Shown: positions 1-8,706 of the stretch, one piece after another
How positions within the stretch are numbered: the first letter of the stretch is position 1
Layout: each line of letters starts with the position of its first letter
Assembly: GCF_009017415.1 (NCBI RefSeq)
Contig: NC_092408.1
Coordinates: 434,001-498,000 of the forward strand
DNA length: 64,000 nucleotides
From: Aspergillus flavus
Lineage: Eukaryota; Ascomycota; Eurotiomycetes; Eurotiales; Aspergillaceae
Direction: 5' to 3'
Position numbers and translations under genes: made by a program
Notes under the pieces: model-generated
What the model was told of the DNA's origin: nothing
Seen by the model: the letters and a program-made list of their open reading frames with translations, nothing else
Database searches by the model: none

Positions 1-1514
1 TCGACGCGCTAGAATAAACCAAATGATACATAAGATAGCAGGCGTCCCTGCCCAACTAATCACTATCATGGATACCCATGCACCGTAGTATCTGGGTGCA
101 GCACTGGGTACCCAGATCTGCGGTGATACGAGGTTGCCGACGCTGTAGCCGAGCATGAACATCACGTTGCGTGTGAGCTTCTTGGTGTATCCAGCTGCAG
201 AGGACGTCGTCCAGCCGAGTGCGATGATATAGGTGATACCGTACGTATGTCCCGCTAGAAGCATACAGGCTAAGAGCGCGAGTTTGTTGTCCCAGGGGAT
301 CGCCACCATGCCGATTCCGCCCGCGATAGCAGGGATACACCAGAAAAGTCCATGGATCGCTAGGTACTTTGGGAACCATTTTAGTACGAAGGTGGCAACG
401 ATACAAAGTACGACACCGAAGCCGCCTCCTGCCACAGCGACGAGCGTGGAACCAAGTTGGGAAACACCGAGAGAAGTTGTGAGAAGATTCTGTTGGCCAT
501 AGGTAAGATTATTTGAGTACATCAGAGTGAAAGCTTGTAGCGCGAAGAGCCAAGATACAGGGTCACGCAGAGTTTCAACGAACTGAGATCTCTTGAACCG
601 CTTCTGTTCGATCGAGCTCTGGCTGGAGTCGTGCACTCGGCGAATAACATGCACTTTCTCTTCCAAAGTCAGGAACCGAGCTTCGGCAGGATTGCTTGGG
701 TAGCAGAACCAAACCCAGATGGAGAGAAAGAAGGTGACTCCACCGGTGACGATCATAAAGAGCTTCCAAGGAAGAACTGCGCTATGGCTGTAGAGCAAAC
801 CGTATGCGATGAAACCTGCAACGATGGGAGCTCCTTGGCAAGTCACCCAGAGAATGGGCTGGAGGAAGGATTGTTCTTGACGGTTGAAGAACATGCCGAT
901 AGTCATTTCCATCGCGGGTACAATGACTGCCTCCACTGCACCGAGGGCAAGTCGGAGGACTACTAGACCGGCGAACTTGGTCGCCACGCAATGAAGGAAA
1001 ATAACAGCTGCCCATAGAAAGACGATGACACTGACAAACTTTCCGAAGGGTAGACGTTGCATTAGATAGTGCCCGGGCCATTGTGCGGCAAGGTAGCCTC
1101 GAATAACTATCAGCAATTGCTCCAGTATAAGAGAGATAAGTATAATAGCTCATACCGATATAGAACACTGTATTCAAATCGTTGTACTGCTTTTTAGAAA
1201 TGCCTGTCTCCTCGAAAAGCCCAAGAATCGCTGCGTAACCAAGCGTAGACTTGTCTATCTACAAGCCGATCATTAGAATTTATCCATGAAACAATTGCAG
1301 GTATACTCACAAACAGTACAATATTAATCGCAGAAAGCAGGACCATAATATTCAAATACAACTTCCGGCGCAACTTTTTCTCCTTCTCAGGACTTAGGGG
1401 CCCGAATTCATCCCCATGGTCTTCGATAATGCGTAATGTGACATCTGCGTATTTCTCTTCAACAGTTTTTGCTGCTCTTCGAGTCGTGGTTTTCTCTTCT
1501 CCCTTGTTGCTCAT
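1..1514 (-). CDS. Allantoate permease-like MFS transporter (Dal5 family), 3' end cut by window
   Basis: Plasma-membrane anion:cation symporter of the major facilitator superfamily, expected to import ureide or carboxylate nutrients such as allantoate. Three exons are visible: 1514-1311, 1258-1156 and 1106 to the window edge, with introns gtgagt...ttgtag and gtatga...gatag. Together they give 471 codons with no stop; the family is about 500-540 residues, so only the C-terminal tail is missing. The N-terminus is hydrophilic and acidic ([20 protein letters not shown]), typical of the family, followed by the first helix. Near the window edge the segment [16 protein letters not shown], then [13 protein letters not shown], matches the conserved C-half signature. 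The ATG at 1514 is the only one that keeps the acidic N-terminus. Family assignment is confident; the substrate is not known. Confidence 0.85.
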
Positions 1515-3300
1515 GGTTCTATGTGGCGTATGATCAAGTTTTGTTCAAGTGCTGTCAAAACGCCAAGCGGAGGCCTTTCCCATTGAAATGTATGACAAGT
1601 CATAATCCCTTGCGTACATGCCAACTTCATCCTGCGGCTTTTGTATGTAATTTCCTGAATGATCGTATTTCTTATCATTGATGGTGCAATCCCCATGGTG
1701 ATTGTGCAATTTTATCTATACGACCGTTGACCCCACCATGGAATGGGAACTTGCAGATGACAGTGGAATGATTGTCGCTTTTCTCCTATAAAACTGTGTG
1801 ATAATGTATGGTGTCATCGTTAATGGACATTGCATCTTAGGCGTTTATTCCTGCGTGTAGAGGCCTAGATCGTAGGATTCGTATCCTTGTAATTCGGAGG
1901 ATTTGTTGAGGAAATAGTACGTGAGTACTAACAGGTTGATAAGTTCGTGTGGATAATATAAAGTGACCCGTGATCGGTCATGCAAAGTATAGATTTTCCG
2001 AACTGTATGAAAACTCAGAGTAGACAGCAATGGCTTAGAGAAGAGGCTTTAGGAGCTTAGTATTTTTCTCATTCTTTTATGTTATTTTATTTTTACTTCT
2101 ATTTTTTCGTATCTTGTCCTTTAATTAAAGCCTCACGAACAGAATGGGTCAAAGGTTTCACCCAAAAAGTCCTAATCCAGCTGCAAGGAATATATGAGCA
2201 TCGATGTACCGAGTTGAGACCCAGCTCAAGATACACTAAGTCCTTTCTTCTTTGTACAGAGATACCAGACTATGGTGCTACGTTAATCTATCAGCACCAA
2301 ACAGTTGGTCATAAATGTCCACAGATTAAGTAGCGGCGATTCTTCTGGAAGTGTGGCTCAGCAGTGATCTGGATAACAGTTTGGCTGACTGTGGGGTTCG
2401 CTACCGGGAAGCCACGCAAGGAATCAACCATATCGATGAGAGGGTTGAGAAATTATCTCAGTCTACATGTCTCGGCTCACTTGAGGTAGCCCAATCGACG
2501 TCTTATTCATGAAACTTGGCTTTTATTAGCGCATGACTTGCAATTGAGCTGAACTAGTCATAGCCAAGTTGGTCAGATAAGGGCGCGCATAGTTACTCAA
2601 AAGTTGCCAATTATCTAAAATTCCATTGTAGCCCTTTTAATGAAAACGAGCCCCCTTAGACCGAGTCTGGGTATAGTTCGAGTCGTAGGTATTTTGATAC
2701 ACACACTGTTGAAAGCTGGCTAATGTCTTTTTGGACGTCACAACGCTTCAGTACCCTCGGTTGGTCAGAGACGACGTGAGTATCGACCCCGCAAGCGAAA
2801 CAAACAAGGAGGGGCCATCGGCATCCGTAAGAAACTCAAATCCTAGTATTTTGGTGGTTGAAAATGGGTGTGTCGGCAAAAATCAGTTGAGCTAATTCCG
2901 GGTCCAAATGGTCTGGATGTTTGGGTCTTTGCTGCCTCCAGCCGACTAAGTGGGGAACAGAGCTATGAAGGAGATCGTGTGATAATGCACTGGGTCAGAG
3001 AAACGGACATACGTACTGCAAATTAATTTGTATGGCTTCACCAGGTGCCGAGATTAAGTTTGGAAATCTCGCATGAAAGGAAGGTTAAGTTCATGTTGAC
3101 TGCAGGAAACCCAGAGAGGAAATGTGGAAAAGAGTCACTCCATTGAACCCTATTTTTGACTGCGCCACAGTCCCCAAATCACGCAAAAGTCAATCCACAG
3201 TTGTGGCTGGTCCCCTATCTTAGACTTACTTGGGGTCAATTAATTAAATCTAAACTTGGGACCAGACCCCTGACCCGTGCAGAGAGAGACCAATCGCATG
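1515..3300. other. Intergenic region, no gene supported
   Basis: About 1.8 kb between the transporter start and the regulatory elements of the DSYGS-repeat gene. Open frames of up to 84 codons exist, but none has coding-like composition, splice structure or a recognisable motif. Confidence 0.6.
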
Positions 3301-3345
3301 CCATCTCAGCCGTACTTTGCCACACCGTTCGATCGGCTGAGATGG
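3301..3345. repeat. 12-bp perfect inverted repeat (hairpin) upstream of the DSYGS gene
   Basis: CCATCTCAGCCG at 3301-3312 is the exact reverse complement of 3334-3345, leaving a 21-nt loop. It lies about 315-360 bp upstream of the ATG at 3659. It could be a bipartite transcription-factor site or a cruciform; no regulator is assigned. Confidence 0.7.
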
Positions 3346-3410
3346 GATCGTGCCCACTCCACATCTGCTCATTTGTGGACGGGCTCATAGCGTGATTTCG
3401 GCCTTCCTTC

Positions 3411-3500
3411 TGCCCCTCATGAGCTGAAAGTATGAACGGGATCTCTGGAAATCGCTGCCTGGATGAGGAAGCCCGGTAACGACTTGGAGCTGCCCCTCAT
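3411..3500 (+). promoter_or_regulatory. Duplicated TGCCCCTCAT motif (two STRE-like sites)
   Basis: The 10-mer TGCCCCTCAT occurs exactly at 3411-3420 and again at 3491-3500, 80 bp apart and just upstream of a TATA box. It contains CCCCT, the core of the fungal stress-response element bound by Msn2/4-type zinc-finger activators. Stress regulation is inferred. Confidence 0.55.
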
Positions 3501-3515
3501 GCGCCCTCCTTGAGC

Positions 3516-3523
3516 TATAAATA
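3516..3523 (+). promoter_or_regulatory. TATA box TATAAATA of the DSYGS-repeat gene
   Basis: TATAAATA lies 143 bp upstream of the start codon and 16 bp after the second CCCCT motif. Strong TATA boxes are typical of highly inducible fungal genes. Confidence 0.6.
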
Positions 3524-3658
3524 ATGGCCATTACGGCTTTGTCTCTCCTCTGTTTGTTTTCATCTTGCCTTGATATTCCTTCTCTATACCTCAACATTGT
3601 TTCAATTGCATTCCATTTCTTTCTCTTGTTTTAAATCTCTCAAAACAACTCATAAACA

Positions 3659-5064
3659 ATGTCTTACAACAACCGCGACAATGACTTCGTATGTTCATTG
3701 CGCACACGTCTTCCAGTCATAAAGACGGACACTAACATCAGTTGCCTTGCAGGGCTCCAGCCAGTCTGGCGGTTATGGTGGAAATGATAGCTATGGCGTA
3801 AGTCTTACCTATTTCATAGCTCACTCCCTACGCACTTGTTCTCAAACGTTGCTAATGCTTCATAGTCTCGCCAGGGCAATGACTCTTACGGAGTATGCTA
3901 TCCCCCTGTTGACATCACAATCATGCCTCCTCAGCACTAATATTTCTCAGTCCTCCGGTGTAGGAAGTGACTCGTACGGTGTATGTCTACCCCTCTCCCC
4001 AATTGGTGCATTTCACGAAAACTGACCATCGCACGCTACAGTCCAAGAACGACAACTACGGAGTAAGATACGCAGCGCGGCCAGGTACCGACACCCCACT
4101 AACAGTCATATAGTCCTCAAGCCGCTCAGGAAACTCTGGCCTCGGCGGTTCTGATTCCTACAACTCATCCAGCCGTTCCGGAGGAAACGACTCCTATGGC
4201 TCCTCCGGTAACAACAACAGCTCCTATGGCTCGTCCGACCGGGACAACTACGGTTCTTCCAACGATTCTTACGGTTCCAGTAACCGCAAGGACAACGACT
4301 CCTACGGCTCGAGCCACAATACCAGCAGCTCCAAGCAGCACGGCAACGATTCCTACGGTTCGAAGAAGGACAGCTATGGTTCTTCCACCGATTCCTATGG
4401 ATCGGGCTCGAAGAATGATAGCTACGGCTCTAGCCGTGATAATGACAATGACTCCTATGGCTCAAAGAAGGATAACTATGGCTCCTCTAGTGGCTCATAT
4501 GGCTCCAAGAATGACAACAGCTACGGATCCTCTGGCGATTCCTATGGTTCTAAGAACGACAACAGCTACGGGTCTAAGAACGAGAGTAGCTATGGTTCCA
4601 AGAGCGATAGCTACGGTTCTAGCCGTCGTGACAACGACAACGACAACTCTTATAGCTCTAATAAGGATAGCTACGGCTCTTCTAATGACTCCTATGGCTC
4701 CAAGAACGACTCTTACGGATCTAAGAATGACAACAGCTACGGTTCTAAGAACGAGAGTAGCTATGGCTCCAATAATGACAGCTACGGTTCCAGCCGTCGT
4801 GACAACGACAACTCATATGGCTCCTCTGGCTCTCGCGGCTCCAACCGTGATAACGACAACAGCTACGGATCCTCCGGAGACTCCTACGGTTCCAAGAATG
4901 ATAGCTATGGTTCTAGCCGTCGGGACAATGATAGCAGCTCTTACGGATCTTCTGGTAACAACTATGGCTCGAAGAATGATAACTATGGATCTTCAGGCTC
5001 TAACAACCGGAGTGACTCGTACGAGTCCAGTGGGCGCTCTGGATACGGTAACTCTGGTTACTAG
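3659..5064 (+). CDS. DSYGS-repeat low-complexity hydrophilic protein (367 aa) with five micro-exons
   Basis: Family not recognised. Exons 3659-3688, 3753-3797, 3866-3892, 3951-3980, 4042-4062 and 4114-5064 total 1104 nt (367 residues plus stop). Introns are 51-68 nt, all phase 0, with good donors and ctaac/ctaat branch sites. The protein is almost only Ser, Asp/Asn, Tyr, Gly, Lys and Arg, in repeats such as NDSYGSS, KNDSYGS and SSRRDNDNSYGS, ending GYGNSGY. There is no signal peptide, membrane helix or cysteine. Each micro-exon encodes about one repeat unit and ends in YG, except the first. The composition resembles prion-like SYG/FUS-type or desiccation-protection proteins. After exon 1 the true frame has no ATG, so simple ORF callers instead report a different phase (4196-5089). 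STRE-like motifs upstream suggest stress induction. The exon 3 acceptor could also be at 3874, which would shorten it by three codons. Confidence 0.82.
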
Positions 5065-5495
5065 GTGTTGCGGGACTGGGGTTTTCTAATATCATTATTA
5101 GTTGATCGATGTATTTAAATTATGCCTATAACATTATAACATAAGTTGAGACTCAAATTTCGAAGACTTTGTTTGATCATTTTGGTTACAGTAATTGGAG
5201 TCTCATGTGAATTTATAGACTCAATGCAGTGGGTGATGTAGGGTAAAAATATAAGCTTATGGGTATGTGATCGACTTTCAAGTCAGAGAGTCTACTGGAC
5301 CTATTCGTAACATTTTGGGTATGTTCTGTCCAAGTCATAGAAAGACTTTATGCTTCAAACATATAAAGAACAGCGAAGTCTCTGCAAATTTCACCAATAC
5401 TGCAAGGAACAGAATGCTTGCATTACTTGCATTACTTCTGCGTGCTTCGCTTGGAAGAAATATGTCCAAGCTTCGCTCCACACACACCACCGACA
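5065..5495. other. Shared 3' flanking region of two convergent genes
   Basis: AT-rich region between the stop codons of the DSYGS gene (plus) and the membrane-sensor-like gene (minus). It presumably holds both 3' UTRs. No separate gene is seen. Confidence 0.6.
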
Positions 5496-6392
5496 TTATA
5501 CAGGGAGTTCGTAAGACTCATGCTTTGTTGTTGATGTTGACTGGAGCTCTGCGGGTTCAGACACGACTGCTACTTTCTTCGGGGCGGGTGTAGCGGGTAG
5601 CTCAGCTCGAACATCTCCCCTATCAGCCTGCTTCCTGCGGTTCCGCACGAAAAAGCAGGCAGCGACTGCGATGATCATGATTGCCCCAACGGATACCCCG
5701 GCTCCGATTCCTGTCTTCGCACTTGTGGACAATCCTTGGACTACTTTCCTCCAGCATAGGATCGGGAATCGCTGTCATCGTCATTGTCGTCTTGGGTTGT
5801 TCTGTGGTGGACAGGGAGCTATTTGAGACTGAGGTGCTAGTAATGGTTCCAGGTCTAATAGTAGTAGTACTAGGTATCGACGATGTCATAGACACAAGGG
5901 TAGTCCAGGTGGTAAGGGTAAAACCATCGACTTTGGCGAGTTCTTTGACACTCGATGTCGGTATCCAGTCGGCATTCCATATCCTCACGAATGCAGATGG
6001 ACCCAGAAGACGTGTAACATGCTCAGGCGCAAACGCAATAGAACGGGCGTTAAGTTTAACTATTGCATGTGGGACAATATTGTATCCTTCTTGCCCAATC
6101 TGAAAATCGGCCTCCAAAGGGTCGTGCGAGGAGTTGTATTTCCATCTCACTATGAGGCCATCCATAGCGTTTAGTCGATCGCCTTGGGCTGGTTGGATAA
6201 TCTCGACGCCTTGTTTGTGAGTAAGCAGAGAGCATTTCGACTGGATGAGAGCGTCCGTTTATACTCTAAGGGCTGCAGTCGGGCTAAGGAACTTGAGTAC
6301 TCACCGTGAACAAGAGTCAGCAGAGGAAAGAGAAGCACTAATATCTGTAGAAAAAACATCATAGCTCGCTGGGGATTATACATTCTGATCAA
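5496..6392 (-). pseudogene. Single-pass membrane protein with Ser/Thr-rich ectodomain, frame broken before the TM segment
   Basis: Exon 1 is 6392-6305 and encodes a clear signal peptide (MMFFLQILVLLFPLLTLVHG). An intron with gtgagt donor and aag acceptor spans 6304-6210. Exon 2 starts at 6209 with VEIIQPAQGDRLNAMDG, resembling the Kre9/Knh1-type Ig-like fold found at the start of many fungal wall-associated proteins. A Ser/Thr-rich stretch follows to about 5745. A juxtamembrane GLSTSAKTGIGAG, a TM helix (VGAIMIIAVAACFFV) and a basic then acidic cytosolic tail ending HESYELPV are encoded at 5732-5496, but one nucleotide out of phase with the upstream part. I found no plausible intron at the junction. 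It is either a true frameshift (pseudogene) or a sequence error. Without the break it would be a typical fungal type I wall sensor-like protein of about 290 residues. Confidence 0.65.
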
Positions 6393-7424
6393 GCCCTACC
6401 ATATCATGGAGGGCTGCTCACAGTCACGAATCGACAGTGCTAGGAGGAAGGAAAGGGTAATATGTCTCTATGTTCCACCGGGTTAAGGCAATGTCTTCGC
6501 GGAGCCACTGCATAAATGAAGCCACTTCACCCATGTTGGGTCTTGCATAAGCCGAAGCGGTCTGAGAAGCCCAGAATTCATGTTTCAGTCATTATTGGTT
6601 GTATAAAGCTGTTGGATGCCTAGCCTCAGAGCACAATATGCGGCTGAGACGGTACCCATGGTTGCACTGATTTGAGCCTTTATTGGACAATGTCCAGTGT
6701 GGCATGCTTGCTTGCTCTGGCTAGGTAGGCTGTGTATCTATCCTGAGAATACTGTTTCGTTTCGCTGATAGCGATACCCGGTGGTGTAGAGAGTCAGGGC
6801 ACCACACTATCAAGGCGCATGTAAAGGTCGCCAGGGGGCCGTGAATCGGTATCAATAACACCGATATTCTGCTCAGGAGCATCAATTCTACGATGAAAAA
6901 TACTACTGCTGTATATTACGCTGTTAGCAAAATGTCCATCAAGTAGGAAAACAAAGAGCCTAGAGGTGGCCTACCATAAATGTTGACATCCTTGTGTGAT
7001 TAGTGGGTGTTGATGTACCACAGCATGTGTGTGCTTGACAAATAATGAGATTAGTCGCGAAATTGATTAGTACGTTAGGAATAGAACAACAAAGCGGCCT
7101 CGCACGACGTGGTTAGTATATGCGACTCTGTAACAACAGTGTGTGGCCAGATTCTTTCTAGGCCACTACAACAAAGGGTCAGGAGATTTCAAGTCCGAAA
7201 CACTTTATATGACTGGCTAACCCGCTGTCACTCCGACTCACTCGTGACCATCTAGTAGACGAGGGTGCTTTTCTCAAATAACAGAGGACTACTGATGATA
7301 CAAATCAGTTGTAAGTCGGTTGACTTGGTTCAGTGTAGATATAATGACAATTTATAGTAGTCAAGGCAGAGTATAGTTGATTCAGTCTCACAGGTAAACC
7401 GTAAAACTGCCTTGTAAACTGCTA
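6393..7424. other. Gene-free intergenic region
   Basis: About 1.0 kb between the start of the membrane-protein gene and the 3' end of the carbonic anhydrase gene. No open frame of coding character, tRNA or repeat was recognised. Confidence 0.6.
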
Positions 7425-8159
7425 TCAGAGATTCTCCTCGACTCTGGCAACCTTTCCTGTTTCAACCTCGTACAGAAATCCCGTGATAGGAACATCCAGA
7501 ACGAGAGGACTCGCTCTCAGCACTTTTATATCATCAAGAACACTTTGCTTGAGATCACCAAGTGGCAAGAATGCAATATGATCAGCATCTTGGCCAAGAT
7601 CCGATCTGATTTTGCCCCGGATCACCTCATCAGTAAATGTGAGCATCCCACAATCAGTCTAGAGTTATCCAAGATATCAGTGAGTATAACTTTCTTCAAA
7701 CAATCTGGCCCCCCTTCCACGAGTACCATGCGCTCCCACATACATGATGAACAATCACAATTTCCCGGGTGCCTAGCAACTGCTGTGAGATGATGATACT
7801 TCGCAGAGCATCTGCTACGCGACCACCGGCATTTCGAATCACATGGGTATCGCCCTCCTCAAGACCAAGAGCGCGAGCCGGATCTTGGTCTCAGTCAGTG
7901 AAACACGAATGTATAAGTGCTGCGATAGATTCCGAATCCTCACCTAAACGAGCGTCCATACATGCCACGATGGCAACCTTCCTACCAAGCCGGATTGACT
8001 TTATCAGGCCTTGAACTTGTGCTAATGATAGACCACCACAGGGGGTATCTGAGTGAAAGGACTATGTGCTTACCGTTTAGGAGGAAGCTGGAGGTCACCT
8101 TTGTTGAAAGACGCAGCGTATTCAGCATTGGCGACCCCAAGTTCTTTTGCGACAGACAT
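7425..8159 (-). CDS. Beta-class carbonic anhydrase (165 aa, four exons)
   Basis: Zinc enzyme for reversible hydration of CO2 to bicarbonate. Exons 8159-8074, 7981-7944, 7883-7744 and 7658-7425 sum to 498 nt. Introns have gtaagc, gtgagg and gtatgt donors. The zinc-site motifs are intact: CMDAR with Cys36 and the Asp38/Arg40 dyad, and HHTDCG with His88 and Cys91. VIRNAGG lies between them. The 165-residue length fits the short beta-CA group related to bacterial Rv1284-type enzymes, not the longer Nce103 type. No targeting peptide is evident, so it is probably cytosolic. Unspliced frames contain stops inside introns (for example a TGA in intron 2) and could be mistaken for a pseudogene; splicing removes all of them. 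Confidence 0.9.
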
Positions 8160-8234
8160 GGCAACATACGACAGGTTTTGACGGATGGAGTTGTTGGCTT
8201 CTCAAGGCCTTGAGATGGTTCAAGCTATGGAGAA

Positions 8235-8254
8235 CCCCCCCCCCCCCCCCCCCC
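8235..8254. repeat. Poly-C tract, 20 nt
   Basis: Uninterrupted run of 20 C just upstream of the carbonic anhydrase start, followed by CTCGCC repeats. The length is prone to sequencing and assembly error. Confidence 0.9.
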
Positions 8255-8706
8255 TCGCCCTCGCCCTTAGACGATGTATAATATTTATACTGTCACCGGG
8301 ATTCGAACACGAGGGCATGAGCGTGGATAATTGTCGATTGCTTCAATTCTGTCTTGATTGCGTGATAGAACTCTTACTCTGAATAAGACCCAATTAACAC
8401 CCACATTCCTCGCCCACGCCGTATTCTTACTTTCTCCAATTTCCCATTATACAACGCGGGGCTTATAGCTATTTGAAATATTGTTAGAATATTTCGAACA
8501 GCATCATGATGATGCGAAAATTGTCCATCCCTAGAACACCGGTGCTGCTAGGGAGCCAATGACTAACAGGGCTTTTACGCACTATTGCTGTCTCTACGAT
8601 GCCCTGGCTAGGATACCATTGTCTAAGTCACATAAGCAGGGTTAAATAAGATACGGATGACTCGGTCGGAACTGTCATAAGAATATCTATGTTTGGATTA
8701 TGTATT
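8255..8706. other. Gene-free intergenic region
   Basis: Between the carbonic anhydrase 5' flank and the 3' end of the Est1-type gene. No gene seen. A GGATTCGAAC T-loop-like string near 8300 lacks the rest of a tRNA. Confidence 0.55.

Noticed and set aside
4196..5089. 297-codon Thr/Pro/Ala-rich open frame on the plus strand
   Set aside because: It is another phase of the DSYGS-repeat exon. The repeat codons lack stops in this phase, and the spliced upstream exons join to the SYG frame.
5733..5745. A 10-nt GT...AG segment as an intron joining the two frames of the membrane protein
   Set aside because: Far below the minimum intron length seen here (47 nt), with no branch site; treated as a frameshift instead.
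7425..8213. Carbonic anhydrase as a pseudogene because of in-frame stops
   Set aside because: All stops fall in introns with consensus donors and acceptors. The spliced frame is complete with all metal ligands.
8235..8254. Poly-C run as a telomere-like or CRISPR-like repeat
   Set aside because: A plain homopolymer without the TTAGGG pattern or spacer structure; no CRISPR array exists in this window.
8285..8320. tRNA-like GGATTCGAAC string near the poly-C tract
   Set aside because: No acceptor, D or anticodon stems can be drawn around it on either strand.
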